64,000 nt of DNA from Neoceratodus forsteri (GCA_016271365.2 CM057454.1:693361501-693425500); one strand, 5' to 3'. Positions 11,136 to 23,439 are shown, counted from the first letter of the stretch. The notes: generated by a model not told the origin, from the letters alone. Translations and numbers: made by a program.

Positions 11136-14100
11136 GGTTCCGGGTGGTCTGGACCACAAGTGCACACCCACCAGCAGAACACCAGAGAAGAAGATGCCCA
11201 GTGCCCAGAGATCGAGCATGGGACCGGCAAATGGGGCACCAGAAGGCCATGGTGCCCGCACAGTGGGAACAGACACAGTTATAGTTGCACCCTGGGAACC
11301 GCACAAGAACAGCCTGTGGGAAGGGGGACCAGGATGCAGAATGGCACAGGGCAGGAACAGGGACACTGTGACAGGCACACTGCAATGTCCACCTGCCACA
11401 GCAGCCCTGAGCAACAGGCTGCAGTGCTTGTAATACCAGGTATCCATAAAGTGTGCCATGTGCAAGGGTATAATGCAGGTCTGAGTTTTTAACAGAGGTT
11501 GAAAGCCAGCATACATATCATGACTCATATAAAAACAAAACTCAGCAGTATAAGCAAGTCAGTGATAGTGACACATCATGAGATGAATACCTGTGTGCAG
11601 CTTAGAGAGTGGACTTCCCTTCAAGAGCTGTACTTACAAAGATGCAACTGCTGATATGAAACAAAATCAGGCAGTAGAGGAAGAAAGAATTCCCTGTCTG
11701 TCAGTGTGATTCCCTGTCGGCGTCCGTTGTCAGGTATGTGTGTCAGCACCCGTGGCCTTGCTGGCTGACAACCAGCCCCTGTATGGCCATTGCTGGTGTC
11801 TGGCCCCTGTGGTTGGTCAGCCTGTCCGATGTGGATGTGCTGTGTAATGTGCATTGCCAAGGAAATGCAAGCACACCCAGTCAAGAGGGTGTGCAGCAAG
11901 GAGATGATACCGAGTGCACCAGCAGGGCAGGTACAGCACAGGGCAACAGCCATGGCATGCATCAGCACCATGTGGTGTGCAGGCAGCAGCAGAGAGGGAC
12001 AACCAGAGCAACAACACCAAGAAGGACACGGGGCTACAGACAGCGATGGGTGACAATTTGGGGGGGGCAGAGGGCAGTACAGACTCACAGGGGGCACCTC
12101 TCCATGCAATGTGCACAGCCCAATCAGGGCAATCTGGCTGAGGTGTAGCAGGGCAACCAGGTGCACTGCATTGTAGGCAGCCAATGGCCTGCACCCATTC
12201 AACTACATAGGCAGCTGCGCTGCTGAGCTGCCACAGTCAAAGGTGGAACAGTTGACATGCCACTGGAATATGTGAACAGCCCAAGGGGCATCAGACTTTT
12301 GCTACACGAAGGTTCCTGTTCAGGAAGGAGCGCTCATGGGGACTCAAGGTATATTGGAAATGTATCAAATACTGAGGGAGCTGCTGCAAGGCATGTGCCC
12401 ACACTAGCCAGGGGGAGCTGGTGACCACCCTGGGGACCCACAACCATGTCCCGGACAGTGCTGACATCACTGTGCACAGTGTGCATGCCAACATCAGGAG
12501 GAGGGTGGTGCAGACCCCAGAAACTCCACAACAGGTGGTGACTGCATGCTGCAGTGCACTGCCAGAGGCTATTGGGGGGCAGCTGCCATGCTGGGAAAAT
12601 CTTTGGTGGTCAGTGAGGTGCAGTAGAAGGGCAGCTAGCATGGCACCACAGCTGCCAACATCGCTCGTGGACCTGACAGTGCCCAAGACCTACAGCCTCA
12701 CTCAGAAGCGGGAGCCATTCCTCCTATGGGACTCAGGGTCTGGGCTGGACAGATACCTACTCTTCTCCACCACCTGGAACTTACAATACATGGTGTGCTG
12801 TGCCAACTGGTGCGCTGATGGCACATTCAGATGCTACCCATCCCTGTTCAGGCAGCTGTACACAGTCCACGGCCTGGAATACAGTAATGTCATCCCCCAC
12901 AGTCTTTGTGCTCATGGCAGTGTGCACCACAGCGGCCTACACAGCTGTGTTCAGAAAGCTGGCAGAGCTGCACTCTGGCCTGTCCCCAGAGTCCATCATG
13001 GTGGACTATGAGTTGGCTGCGCACAAGGCATTCCACACCATCTTCCCCGATACCACCCTGCAGGTGTCTTTCTTCTACCTGTGCCAGGTGGTGTGGTGAA
13101 AGGTGCAGCAGCTGCTGGAGATATTGCAGAATCACACAGCAGACCCCGACTTCATCATGTATATACGGCTGCTCCCTGCCATGGCATACATGCCACCAGA
13201 CGATGTGGTTCCCACCTTCACGGAGCTGCGGATGTGGCCATTCTTCACCGAGTGGGAGGATATGCTGGTGCCTTCCCTGGAATACTTTCAGGATTGTTGA
13301 TTTGGGTGGCCCATCCACAGTGGCCACAGGCACAAGGCTACCTTTCCCATTGATGCATGGAACTGTTACACTGCCTCATGGTCTGAACTGCCATGGACCA
13401 TCAATGTGGTGGAGGGCTGTCACAGGGGTTTCAACTCCCTGTTGGGAACTGTGCATCCCTCCATCTGGACTAATCAAGGTGCAGCAATACATGGCAGGGG
13501 AGCCCACTGCACCAGCCCACAGAAGGCTCCAGGACAGGGTCCAGCGTATTATGGATCTGGTGGTGCAGTACAGGGAGCACAGCATCCAGAACTATCTGAA
13601 GGGCATTGCCATGCACTTCCAGCAGCAGGTGTAATCACAGGTGCCAGCCCACTGCATGTGCATGCCTGCAGGTCTGCACCATGGGTGTCCCACAGCGCAA
13701 GCAGACATGACATCTAACACATCCTGTAGTGCACAGTAAATGAGTGTGAACAGCATTTCTACCTCCAGTGTCATGTGCATGTGCATGTGTGGGTGTGGCT
13801 GTGTGCATGCGGGTGTGGTGGTGTGTGTCGGTGGCCTGTACTGCTATGGGTGGCCATGGTGCACTGTGACAAGGTGGCTGGGGTGGGCATGGGGCTGGGG
13901 CTGTGGGCTCTGTTGGGCTGCTGCTGGCATCTGGGGTTGTGGTAGGACTATCATGTACAGGTGTTCTTGCCACCTCCGCCCGGTGCACGGGCGCCGACCG
14001 CCACATGTGGCATTGTGGCTGCCCTCATGTGCCACACATAGGCATGTCTGTACTGGTGGCTGCAGTACCACATCTTGCTTCAGACTGTTGGGATGGCTAT

Positions 14101-14791
14101 CCCATGGTGTACCTGGTGGTGTGCAGCCCTAATCCCATTGGCCATTCCCTCCATGGTGCGGCACTGTCCTGTGGTGTGACCCTCCCCTCCAGTATTCCCA
14201 GGCCCTTGGCTGCACTGCCATGCCCTCCATGGCCCTTCTGTGGCATCATGCAATGGTGAAGTGGTGTCTCACGTGTTTCCTGTGTACACCCTCCCAGTGT
14301 GTTCATCCATCCCTGTGTCTCTGCTGCAGGTGCCCATCGGCAGGGTGCACGCCCCTCCCTTCTGCACCTCCTGTTGCCCCTGCCCATTTTCTTGATCCCT
14401 GTGCATGGGTGTCTGTGGTGCATGGCTGCAGGGTGGTCGACCACTGTTGGGTTGTGGGTATAGCAGCACTGTGGCCCTTGGTGTGCAGGTCCGTGGCAGT
14501 GCCACTGCTTGCCACACTGGTTCCTTGCACTGTGTGTCAATGGAGGGGCCTTGCTACTGTTGTGTGTGGCCCCATGGTGCACCTTGGAGGTGCTGTGTCT
14601 GTCACCACCCCACTGCCATACGGTGGGCATGGCTGCGGGTGTGTTGTGTTTGGCACTGCCCTGCCACTCTGAGTTTGTCAGCCCATTATGTCCCCAGTGG
14701 CCTTGTGATGCTGTGCTGTGAATGCCGGCACCCTGATACTGGCGCTCTGCGTGCCGGCGCCCTAATGATGGTGCCCAGACCACCCAGAACC
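11136..14791 (+). mobile_element. MULE (Mutator-like) DNA transposon, decayed, with TIRs and 9-bp duplication
   Basis: The left end 'ggttccgggtggtctgg' (11136-11152) matches the reverse complement of 14775-14791 at 16 of 17 positions. Immediately outside are 'cttttattt' (11127-11135) and 'ctttttttt' (14792-14800), a 9-bp direct repeat with one mismatch; 9 bp is the typical target duplication of MULEs. The duplication is T-rich, so its weight is limited, but the spacing brackets a MULE transposase remnant at 12310-13634. The interior is GC-rich relative to its flanks. 11160-12280 and 13640-14770 hold no recognisable domain; the latter is strongly TG-rich. Confidence 0.7.
12310..13634 (+). pseudogene. 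FLYWCH-MULE transposase pseudogene
   Basis: An N-terminal FLYWCH-type zinc finger is readable at about 12345-12460: VYWKCIKY, then GSCCKACAHT, then GTHNHVPD, which supplies the C-C-H-H ligands. The MULE DDE core follows. CADGTFRCYPSLFRQLYT (12810-12865) carries the first catalytic Asp, SIMVDYELA (12992-13017) the second, and NVVEGCHRGF (13402-13433) the catalytic Glu, where Cys replaces the usual Trp of VEGWH. The middle C-H motif is damaged (VSFFYLCQ). The C-terminal part ends with YLKGIAMHFQQQV and a stop at 13634. The domain passes through all three frames with at least two frameshifts, plus stops. Such transposases cut and paste DNA at the TIRs. A domesticated FLYWCH host gene is excluded by the frameshifts and the TIR context. 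Confidence 0.85.
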
Positions 14792-14800
14792 CTTTTTTTT

Positions 14801-15593
14801 CTTTACAGAAGCACCTTTCTTTTTTGCTCACAAGTTTTTTTATCAGGAAAGTCAGACTTGAAGTTTCTGACTACAATAGCTGGTGGACTTATTTTGTGCT
14901 CAGATAGGGAGGATTGTTTGCTGACTGCCCCACATGCACTGTCTTCACTTTCATACTACTCCTTCTCCAGTGTGATCTTTTTTTTTTGTGAAGCTTTTTT
15001 TTTTATTTTTGTGAGGTTTTTTTTCTTTATTTTTTTTGGTGTCATCTGGTTCTGGGCTTAGTTCCTTATATGACTACATAGGGTATTGGTTGACCCACCC
15101 CCACATCCCACTATGAATGTCTTGCATGTGCATGTGTTCATTTTCATGAGGTTGCATTCTGCATGCTATGGCTGTTTTTATTTATTTAGTTGTTTCTAAA
15201 GACCTACCAAGAAAGACATACTGAGCAAAAATAGCATGTTTCCAGATGTGTCCTGGGTGATGAGGAAATGAGAGTACAGCAGTAAGTTACAACAGTCAGT
15301 TACACAAATCAGAAATGTAAGTTAAAGAATTAAGGAGCAAGAAAATCAACAAGATGAGCCAGGCAGATCATCTGAAGAGCAACAAGTAATATAAGTGCAA
15401 ATAGGAAGACAACTGGAACATAAACAAGACACTGCTAGATACAGTATTAAAGTACAAATGACAGCAATTTGAAGCATGAATTAAGCATTGTTGATGCTTC
15501 ATTTAGTAGGGAATGATGGAGGAAACTTGGGGGGGGGGGCAGGTGGAAATTATGAATGCATTTTGTGGTGTTTTAAAACTGCTGCAGGTTCTT
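14801..15593. other. Intergenic flank between the MULE and the hAT remnant
   Basis: T-rich stretch at 14975-15050, then unassigned AT-rich DNA. 15045-15085 ('catctggttctgggctta' and onward) is repeated with changes at 15636-15670 ('tatctggttctgggctca'). 15568-15615 and 15794-15841 are also direct copies ('actgctgcag', then 'ttcagtgggtcag/ccag'). The left end of the hAT element should lie here, but I could not locate a TIR. Confidence 0.45.
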
Positions 15594-16219
15594 TCAGTGG
15601 GCCAGGCTTAACTCGCTGATTTTTTCCTGTTCATTATCTGGTTCTGGGCTCAGCTCCTTGCATGACTCAGGAAGGTGTTGGCTAACTCCTCCATTCTGCA
15701 GCTCACTGTGCGAAAGTAGGCTGTGTGCACACAGTTTTTTTTGTTTGTGTGAGGCTGTGATCCGCATGAACACAGCCGTGCGCATGGATTTTTTTCTTAA
15801 ACTGCTGCAGTTTTTCAGTGGGTCAGATGTGACCCATTGAATTGTGCATGTCATGCCTGCTTCAAATACGGTCAAGGCCTTGTGGGATGAAGACTTTGAA
15901 GGGATCTGTTCTTTTGCACACAGTTTAAATCCGGTGATGACAAACTCCTTTGGCAAGACAACAGAGGTGGATCAAATGGTGAAAGCAGCAATAAGCATTT
16001 GTGGGCATTTTCACTATTCCATTAAGGCCATGAACCTACTATGCCAACTGCAAAAGTGCTTTCAATTTCCACAGCACATGATTAGTTAGGATGTCTCAGC
16101 CTAATGGAATTCCACCTACTTTCTGCTAATAAGGGTACTGGAGGCAAAAACGGGTACTACATGAGGTGAGTATGGAGACAGACATCAGGGGAGTTCTCAG
16201 CCACCAGGACTGGGTTGTT
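15594..16219 (+). pseudogene. hAT transposase, central part (left piece of a split copy)
   Basis: The best frame (15844-16219) reads through GICSFAHSLNPVMTNSFG, the hAT C-F-AH-LNL motif region, then GHFHYSIKAMNLLCQLQK, and after one stop DVSAxWNSTYFLLIRVLE, the conserved hAT DVxTRWNST motif. The last recognisable residues are HQDWVV at 16202-16219. The next base starts the 3' tail of the L2 LINE. The remainder of the protein resumes 19.8 kb away at 36062. The domestication-prone ZBED and hAT families share these motifs. In-frame stops show that this copy is dead. Confidence 0.8.
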
Positions 16220-18779
16220 AAAGTCAAAGTCAAAGTCATTTTTATTTATAAAAAGCACTTTTCAAAATATCAAAGCGCTTGTACACAAGAATAAAAAAGA
16301 CAAAAATAAATGATAAAAACAGAAATCAGATTAAAATCGACAACTTTCCAATTAAAAAGCATCTGAGAAGGCTGAGTCAAATAAATAAGTTTTTAGGGCA
16401 GCCTTGAAGGCTTCAATGGACAGGCACTCTCTAATCTGATGAGGTAGAGAGTTCCACAAGGTCAGGGCCATAAATGCTAACGATCTCACCCAGATGTCTT
16501 TAAATGGACCACAGGAACCTCTAGCAATCCCTTGTCAGTGGAACAGAGTGGGTGGAGGGGGCGGTAGGGATGCAGGAGGTTTTGCAAATAACGTGGCCCC
16601 TGTCCATGTAGGAGCCTATAGGTCAGAAAATCAACCTTAAAGGTGATCCTCCATCTCATTGGCAGCCAATGCAGTTCACAGAGCACAGGCGTGACATGGC
16701 TAGATCGAGGTAAGCCCACCAATAGCCTGGCTGCCGCATTCTACACCAGCTGCAGGTGGCGGATGTCCACCCCTGGAAGCCCTAGGTAGAGAGCATTGCA
16801 GTAGTTGAGGTGGGAGGTCACAAAGGTATGTACCAGGATAGGAAGGTCATCAGGCAGAATGAGGTGTTTCATCTGAGCAATATTCCTCATATGGCAAAAT
16901 GAGGACTTGATGACAGCTGATACCGGTGATTTAGGCAACAGCTCAACATCAAAAATAATGCCTAGATTCCACACCTGTTCAGAGGACCTCAGTTGCTTGC
17001 CCCCCAGAACAAGCCCAGAGGGATGAGCAGCCAAGGACCTCTCTACCCGATGACCAGGGTCCATAACCAACACCTCAGCCTTATCCAGGTTCAACCTTAA
17101 CCAGCTTGCACTCATCCAGTCCTGAATCTTGGCAAGGCAGTTGTTAAAGACCAAGACAGCATCATCCTGTTCAGGCACAAAAGAGATGTATAGCTGAGTG
17201 TCATCTGCATAGCTCAGCCTATACTACCTTATAATGTCTCCCAATGGCAACATATACACTGCGAACAACATGGGAGATAATACAGAGCCCTGCTGCACCC
17301 CACAGGTCAGGGGGAAAGGGGCAGAGGAACAAATCCCTCTCTCTCTGTCCTTCCCATTAGAAAAGAATGGAACCATCTAAGGACCATACCAGATAGTCCA
17401 CAGATCAACCACAGGTGCTCCAGCAATACCCCATGGTCCACAGTGTCAAATGCTGTGGGGAGATCAAGGAGAACCAAGATTGAACAACTCTTCCAATCTC
17501 TTGCCATCAGAAGATCATTGAGTACCTGAACAAGCACTGTCTTGGTACTATACCTCTTCCTGAATCCAGACTGGAGAGGATCATAGACTTCATGGGTGGT
17601 AAGATGGTCCTCGAGCTGCAACATGACTACCTTCTCAATAACCTTACTCACAAAGGGCAGGTTAGAGACAGGTCTGTAGTTTATGAGACAATCTGGGTCA
17701 AGGAAAGATTTCTTCAAAAGGGGAGTCACGACCGCCTCTTTCAAGGGGTCAGGGAACACCCCTTCTCCAACGAACTCCAGACTATCTCCACAAGGACTGG
17801 TCCAATGACTTCCACACACTCCACCAGGAGGTGGGTTGGACCAGGATCCAACCTACAGCAAGTTGGTTGCATACCCTGGACAAACTTCACAATATCAGTG
17901 ATTGCCAGCGGGTCAAAGTCAGACCAGACAAAGTGGGTGCTAGCGACTTCCCACCAACCACCGCACTGCTCATTGGAGCATACTGAGCTGATCTCTGACC
18001 TGATGGTGGCAACCTTATTTGCAAAGAATTGAGCGAACTCCTCAAACTTAAGCTGTGAAAAAGCTCTCCGATTCTGAAGGCAGGTTGGATTGCACAACCT
18101 GTCGACAGTTTGGAAGAGCGAGCCAGTCGGTTCCTTGTGGTGGCAATCTCCCTGGACAGAAACTCTGCCTTCTTACTGGAGAGAGCCGATTGATAATCCC
18201 TATAATGGGTCATCAATCTAAGTTTGTCAACCTCCAGGCCAGATTTCCACCAGCGACGCTCCAGCCTTCACCCTACTTGCCTCAATTCCTTCAAGGTCCC
18301 ATCAGACCAAGGGGTCTGAGGATGAAGAGTGAGTGGACGAACTCAAACAGGAGCAATGACGTCCAGAGCCCCCGATACCGCACTATTATAATGCAGCAGA
18401 AGGTCACCTGGCTCCATGCATCCTGTCAGCCTACACGACATGTCCAGTACCACCATTAGACCAGTTGAGGACACACCCCTTAATGGGCAGAACCGAACCA
18501 TCTCCACAGGGTCAGGTCTATTGGGGGAGCTGCGAAACTATACCCTATAATGTGATGATCAGACCAACCGACTGGTTCCACCACCAAATCAGAGATCCCC
18601 ATCCATAGGAGGAACACCAGGTCCAGAGAGTGACCACAATTACGGGTGGCAGAGGTAACAACCTGTGTGAAGCCCAACGAGATCATCAGTTAGAGGAAGT
18701 CTTGACCAAACTGCGAGAGTTCGTGATCAACCCAGGCATTGAAGTCTCCCAGGACCAACCACCTGGAGGACTCCAACAC
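16220..18779 (-). mobile_element. L2-clade LINE, 3' part (RT, C-terminus and tail)
   Basis: A minus-strand LINE whose 3' end carries the tandem tail 'aaagtcaaagtcaaagtc' as written on the plus strand (16219-16236), a microsatellite-like tail typical of L2 elements. It is interrupted at 18779 by the Penelope insertion and resumes at 33490. The two halves join across one copy of the 12-bp duplication 'ggactccaacac'. The element itself interrupts the hAT transposase. No target duplication for the L2 is evident. Confidence 0.9.
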
Positions 18780-18884
18780 AGAAACAAAAAGAAGATGAAG
18801 CATCAGGTTTCTTGTAATGGTGCTAACATTAACAAAATCAGTCCAATGGAGAAAGAATGAGCACCCATTATCACAGAACTGCAA
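16486..18884 (-). pseudogene. L2-clade ORF2: endonuclease C-terminus, RT and C-terminal domain
   Basis: From the 5' side: LESSRWLVLGDFNAWVDH (GDFN endonuclease motif, close to the Penelope junction), HSLDLVFL and GWSDHHIIGY (the SDHH motif of the endonuclease) at 18686-18480. Then the RT: LKEAVVTPLLKK, INYRPVSNLPFVSKVIEK, SGFRKRYSTKTVLVQVLNDL, LVLLDLPTAFDTVDHGVLLE (first catalytic Asp) at 17819-17307, and SYADDTQLYIS with YADD at 17200-17211. The C-terminal L2 signature is HVTPVLCELHWLPMRWRI at 16722-16486. Frameshifts and stops separate the segments. Residue order and these phrases are diagnostic for the L2 clade of APE-type LINEs. Confidence 0.92.
18768..18779 (+). repeat. 12-bp target site duplication, left copy (Penelope unit)
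   Basis: 'ggactccaacac' is repeated exactly at 33478-33489. Each copy is part of the L2 endonuclease sequence, so the pair marks one integration event covering everything between them. Confidence 0.9.
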
Positions 18885-19010
18885 CAGACTCCGAACTTAG
18901 TTACAAGTCATATGTTTTTATTGTTTGTGAAAATAACAAACTGTGCGGTGGCCCATTTGCATATAAAAACAGTAGCATTTCCCCTGGTCATCTGCCAGGC
19001 TTCCTCAAAG
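18780..19010 (-). repeat. Penelope pseudo-LTR, 3' end of copy 1
   Basis: Nearly the same sequence, in the same plus-strand orientation, occurs at 30325-30549. Its reverse complement forms 33305-33477. Shared words include 'catatgtttttattgttt' and 'ctggtcatctgccaggcttc'. The outer 60 bp (18780-18845) is present here and at 30325-30390 but absent from copy 2's end. This suggests read-through into the start of a following unit, as expected for Penelope tandems. Confidence 0.85.
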
Positions 19011-19471
19011 TGATTTAAACACATTTGTTAAAATGTCTCTTATATTACACTTATGGGTGGGCTCAAAGCAACCATCCACCAATAAAATTCTTACTTTAAT
19101 TAACTTCAAGTGCAGTTTCAAACCTTCCAATCGATTGCATACTTAATCACATATCTTTTAAAAAGCCTGAATGGCTTACTTGAATTTCTAGCACCCATTG
19201 TGGGGAGTACTCTGTACACATTAATGTTTATATAAATGGGGGGGGGGGGTTACCCATGGAATACTTTTCTATTTAATGCACTATATCATAAATGCAATAC
19301 ATTTCTTTTACACTAACTCCTCCACAATGGTGCTGCAATTCAGGCACTGTCTTTTAAATTTGTATTTAAACTAATAACGAACAGCCAGTGTCCAAATGTT
19401 TTTTTCAAATGTATACAATCTCACATTAACAGCACCAAAACATTCACTTTTTTATTTTCTTATTTTCAACA

Positions 19472-20473
19472 TCAACACTTACTGAAAAATGCTGCCAGAT
19501 CAATGCTGTCATTAAGTACCCCCCCCACATCCCTTGCTGCAAGCTCATAAATCCAGTTGCTTTCTCTCATCCCTATTGGTTTCTTAATGCCCCCCCAATT
19601 CCCCCTGATTTGTTCTAAACCAACAAATTTAATATCATGTAAAACTCCTGGTGTGCTTTGTACATGCTTAACTATAGCATATGTAGTGTCACCTCTCCCC
19701 AAGGCCCTAATATGTTCTCTTATCCTTACTTTGAACTGGCGTGTAGTACATCCTACATAAAAGGCCTCACAACTGTAATTAAGTAAATATACTATAGCCT
19801 CACTACTACAGTTAATAAAATCCCCAATATATATTGGAGTATTTTTAAGGGGGTGTGTAATCACCTTACGTGTTTTCATGTACTGACAATAGGTACATTT
19901 AACACATTTAAAATTACCTACTGGTGGGGGTAACAGGGTGGTGCCACTCTTGGGAGTGGAAGGTTTTGTTTTAGATAGATAGCTCCATCCTACCTTATCC
20001 TTGATAGTTGTACATCTCCTGAATACAACCTTAGATCCTTCTATGAAGACAGTATGTAGTTTAGGTTCTAATTCAAGAAGGGACCAATTGTCTGCTATGA
20101 TCTGGTGCACTTGTTCCACCCCCTGGAGTAAGTGTTGACAAAGGGACATGCATTTCTACTAGGCTCTTGTTTCATCCTGTCCTCTAATGTAACAGATCTA
20201 TCCATATTATACACTGTGTTTATAGCTGTGGCTATGCTATGTGTGCTGTACACCCTTTTCCAGAACCTTCTAACTTGCTGATTTCTTTTCACTTTGTACT
20301 CCTCCACTTTTGTACAATTCGTCAATGTTCGTATGAGTTGTCCCTTAGGTATATTAAATTTAACATGATTAGGGTGACAACTTTTATATCTAAGGAGACT
20401 ATTTCTATCCGTTGGCTTCTGGTAGAGGGTAGTGACCAGATTGCCATCTGTTTTTTTGTATATTTTGAGTTCC
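19472..20473 (-). pseudogene. Penelope copy 1, C-terminal part with GIY-YIG endonuclease
   Basis: The frame 20149-19472 (225 aa) contains a Cys-rich motif FKCVKCTYCQYMKT (C-x2-C-x2-C) and then the GIY-YIG nuclease core: VYLLNYSCEAFYVGCTTRQF, in which Tyr/Gly of YVG correspond to the second half of GIY-YIG. This is followed by KVRIREHI with the conserved Arg and His, and by a C-terminal NWIYEL segment. In Penelope elements this domain nicks DNA. The upstream piece (20667-20095) carries linker sequence with VVFLELKIYKKTDGN near the L1 junction. A frameshift near 20120 separates the two. Continues at 28092 after the L1 insertion. Confidence 0.92.
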
Positions 20474-20489
20474 AAGAATACCACCTCTT
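20474..20489 (+). repeat. 16-bp target site duplication, left copy (L1 insertion)
   Basis: 'aagaataccacctctt', repeated at 28076-28091 with one T/C change. The uninterrupted Penelope copy 2 has the same sequence in reverse complement at about 31845-31870, confirming the joined site. Confidence 0.92.
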
Positions 20490-20923
20490 GGGGGGGCGTG
20501 GCTTGGACCCGGAGAAGATGGCAGCTTGAATCTCTCGCTGTGCCCCAGCCCGGCCAGGAATTGCACACTAATCTTTCACAATGCTGGACTGAAGGCTCAT
20601 TTTCCTGCTTGACCTTATCCTTCCCCACCCCTGTCATCGTGTTGGGAATGTTCTCAGGGATAGCCACGCTCTTGTTGCACTCGATGTACCGCGCAGATAT
20701 CTGTCCTGCTCTCTCTAGTTAGGCTGCACAGGCCCGATCGTGGTCTCCAAGCCATGTAGTACTTTTCCTGGTCAGAGTATCTGTGTCTTTTCTCCCCCCC
20801 TCTCCCTCACTCACTACCAGGCTGCGATTGAGAGCAGACAGTGGCCAAGTGGAACCTAAGCAGCCCTCGACAGCAATTCCTTACTACACTGCCTATCTGC
20901 ACATCTCTGGTTCTTCCTATGAG

Positions 20924-22254
20924 ATGGATCCTCTAAGCAGTAGTAAGGAGGGAGCCGCAGCCCGGGTGCCCCTCGGATCTCTGGACCAAGTGCAGATGGG
21001 GGAGGCACTTGCAAATATTACCAAAATGCTTGAAGCATTGCTATCCAGAGTAGACACGATTGGTGCCTCCCTAGCAGGCAACGTTGAGGATGTTCGCAGA
21101 CTTGAGGATCAGCATAATGTTCTTGAACAGCAAGCAGAGGAGCTGGAAGACCAACATTTAAATGTGCTGCATAAACTTAGGGAGCATGAAGATAAGCTGG
21201 CCCAACTATGACATAGAGCAGAGGATCAAGAAAACCGAACCAGGAGAAACAACATTCGGATCCTCGGTGAGCCAGAGGGGATGGAGGGCCTAAACATGGA
21301 GAAATTCCTAAATGAATGGATTCCCTAGCTATTAGGGGAACATTGGAAAGAGCCAGTGGGGGTTTAATGTGCTTATCAAGTCTCTGATAACCCAAATAAC
21401 ACCAAAGGCCCTCGGACTATAATCGCTTATCTGTTACTCCTCTCAGTCAAAGAACGGCTACTTAGGGCTACGAGGGACTTGGGGGAGATAACTTGGAGAG
21501 GAAACACCATCTCTTTTTACAGGGACTTTAAACAGGAGGTTGTGGCCAAACTTAAAGCCTATAACCCTCTGAAGAAGATCCTAAATGCAAACTCAATCCA
21601 GTATCGCTTCGAGGGCCTCTCTGCACTGTACCAGTCCAAAAACGGCCAATCCTTCCTTGCAGAATCTCCTCGAGATGCTGAGGTGTGGATTCAGGGTCAC
21701 TGGCCTAATCTGTTGACAGGAACTACATTTCCCGGATGCCTCTGGGAGCCACGGGGCTGAATAGAATAAGGAACTATCAGGGAAGGAAACGCTGCCCCAG
21801 TGCACAACAACCGTAGCAGGACTGGCCCATTCAATAAAGTCTCCCCCATGCATAGACAGCTCTGGTCTCCATCTCTTGCAGGGGCTAAGCAACCTTCGGC
21901 CCCCACTGTACTTCACTCAACTCTGGATGCAACTTATGCCAGTCAAAAGCCCAAACTGGTGGACCCAACTGACTCCCCCTCTCAGTGAGGCAGCGTCAGC
22001 GCTCCAGAAGCTCTCACTCCTCAGTGCAGGAAAATTTTACTGCGTCTCTGCCTGCTAAGCTTCTCAAGGCTGACCTGATGGTGCTGGAACAGGAAACACA
22101 GCTGGATTGTGCTGAGGATTCAACTGCTTTTCCCGTGGATGACCCGGTTCCCTTAGACTGGGCAATGGCAATGGAAGAGAGTGAAGGCGACACCGCTACA
22201 AATGCTGGACTACTGAAACCTGGACTGAAAACTTTTGAGGAAGCCCTTACATAA
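20924..22254 (+). pseudogene. L1 ORF1 (RNA-binding coiled-coil protein)
   Basis: Probable start MDPLSSSKEG at 20924. A coiled coil follows (about 20990-21205: LANITKMLEALLSRVDTIG, NVEDVRRLEDQHNVLEQQ, EELEDQ repeats) and ends in a stop at 21209. Past the stop the L1 ORF1 RRM-like signature is clear: EDQENRTRRNNIRILGEPEG (about 21222-21280). Then comes the C-terminal domain region FYRDFKQEVVAKLKAYNPLKK at 21515-21580. The protein forms trimers that bind the element's RNA. At least three stops or frameshifts break it. The final segment to 22254 is acidic and less diagnostic. Confidence 0.88.
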
Positions 22255-23439
22255 AAATGGGGAAGACCTGAAGGAGCATGATAAATAAGCTGGTTAACAT
22301 ATATACTATTGTTAACACTCTGATAACTCAGGCCTCCTTTAGGCCGACGGGAAGGGAAAGCGGGCCCCCCCCAGCTCTGTACTCTGGCCTGGACGGAGTA
22401 CTGACTGTGAATTATAGGCATTCATATCACTCTTCTGCCTTATTTTCCCATTGTTTGCAGATCACTAGACATCCTCCCAGGTAGATGAGTGCATCTCTAT
22501 GACCCACCCAGTAATCCCCCCCACCATAAGTAGTGTCCCCCCCACCCCGTTTCCCTCCGCTGCAAAGGTCAGCTATGTACATATTTTCACCCACCAGCTG
22601 GGTGCCACAACCATGTAGCTAAAACCTAAGAAAAGAGCTCCCATATCTAACAGGTGCCCATGACCAGAAGTGACCATGGCACCGCTACGTTGTTGATTGA
22701 GCCCCTTTGAAGGGCACTATGCTCTGCAGGCTATAGCTGGCTACCCCCTATCAATTTCCTAAATCCCTGATAAGTTACTGCTCATCTCTGCTGCTCATGT
22801 TTGTATATGTATGAGTGGTTGACAGACCCCCCTTCCCCCTTCCCAATGCAGGTGATCCCAGCCTGCTTCCTGCTGGCTGGCTGTGCCCCCCACTGGTTTA
22901 GGGTGGTCATGGTCACAATATCCTGACTCTTTGGAGTAAGCCTCATGTCCAGGTCTACGGAGTTGGACTGGGACAGATCACACATGTTTGGTGTGACCTT
23001 TTCTCCTCACATTTTTTGGTGTCTGAAGCAGTGTGGCCTAAGGACTCCTTTGTCCCTTCTCACACATACAACCCAGCACCAATAACTGAGTTATTGTTGT
23101 TTTGCTTAGAGACTTATACTGTATTTCTTATTGCATGACTACTTATTGTTAAGGTTACAGTGCCTGAAGATACATAACTTGAGTGTTTTCTCTGGTTTGT
23201 CCAGGCTTTTTCTCAGCTAAAGACAAGAACATTTGCCACTGTCGTCTTTCCTCTTTCTCAGCACCTATCCTCTGAGGTTACCTACTGCCTACATTCTGGT
23301 ACAAGCTTCTAGCCGGATACTCTTTCTCCTCCTTTCTTTCCACCTCTTCTACTACTGCTGACTGGGTGAGTACCTTCCTCTCTACTAAGTGCCCAGTGGT
23401 GGACAGCAATGGTTTCGACTCCTGCTGTGCCACGCAGCT

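Noticed and set aside
10969..12202. Long open frames on both strands of the GC-rich MULE interior
   Set aside because: Overlapping open frames in several registers reflect GC-rich, CA-rich composition. No domain or codon pattern supports a gene.
12345..13634. Host FLYWCH-domain gene
   Set aside because: The reading frame is broken in several places, and the sequence is bracketed by TIRs and a direct repeat. A transposon pseudogene explains it better.
13740..14760. TG-rich open frames rich in Cys, Gly and Trp
   Set aside because: Low-complexity TGTG/TGGC composition produces these residues in one strand and His/Pro/Thr in the other. No homologous domain.
18780..18860. Possible hammerhead ribozyme in the Penelope pseudo-LTR
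   Set aside because: Penelope pseudo-LTRs often carry hammerheads, and the minus strand here has a 'ggactgatttt' followed by 'caagaaac'. But the conserved CTGATGA core is not intact (G8 and A9 positions read T) and the stem II pairing is poor in all three copies, so I do not call it.
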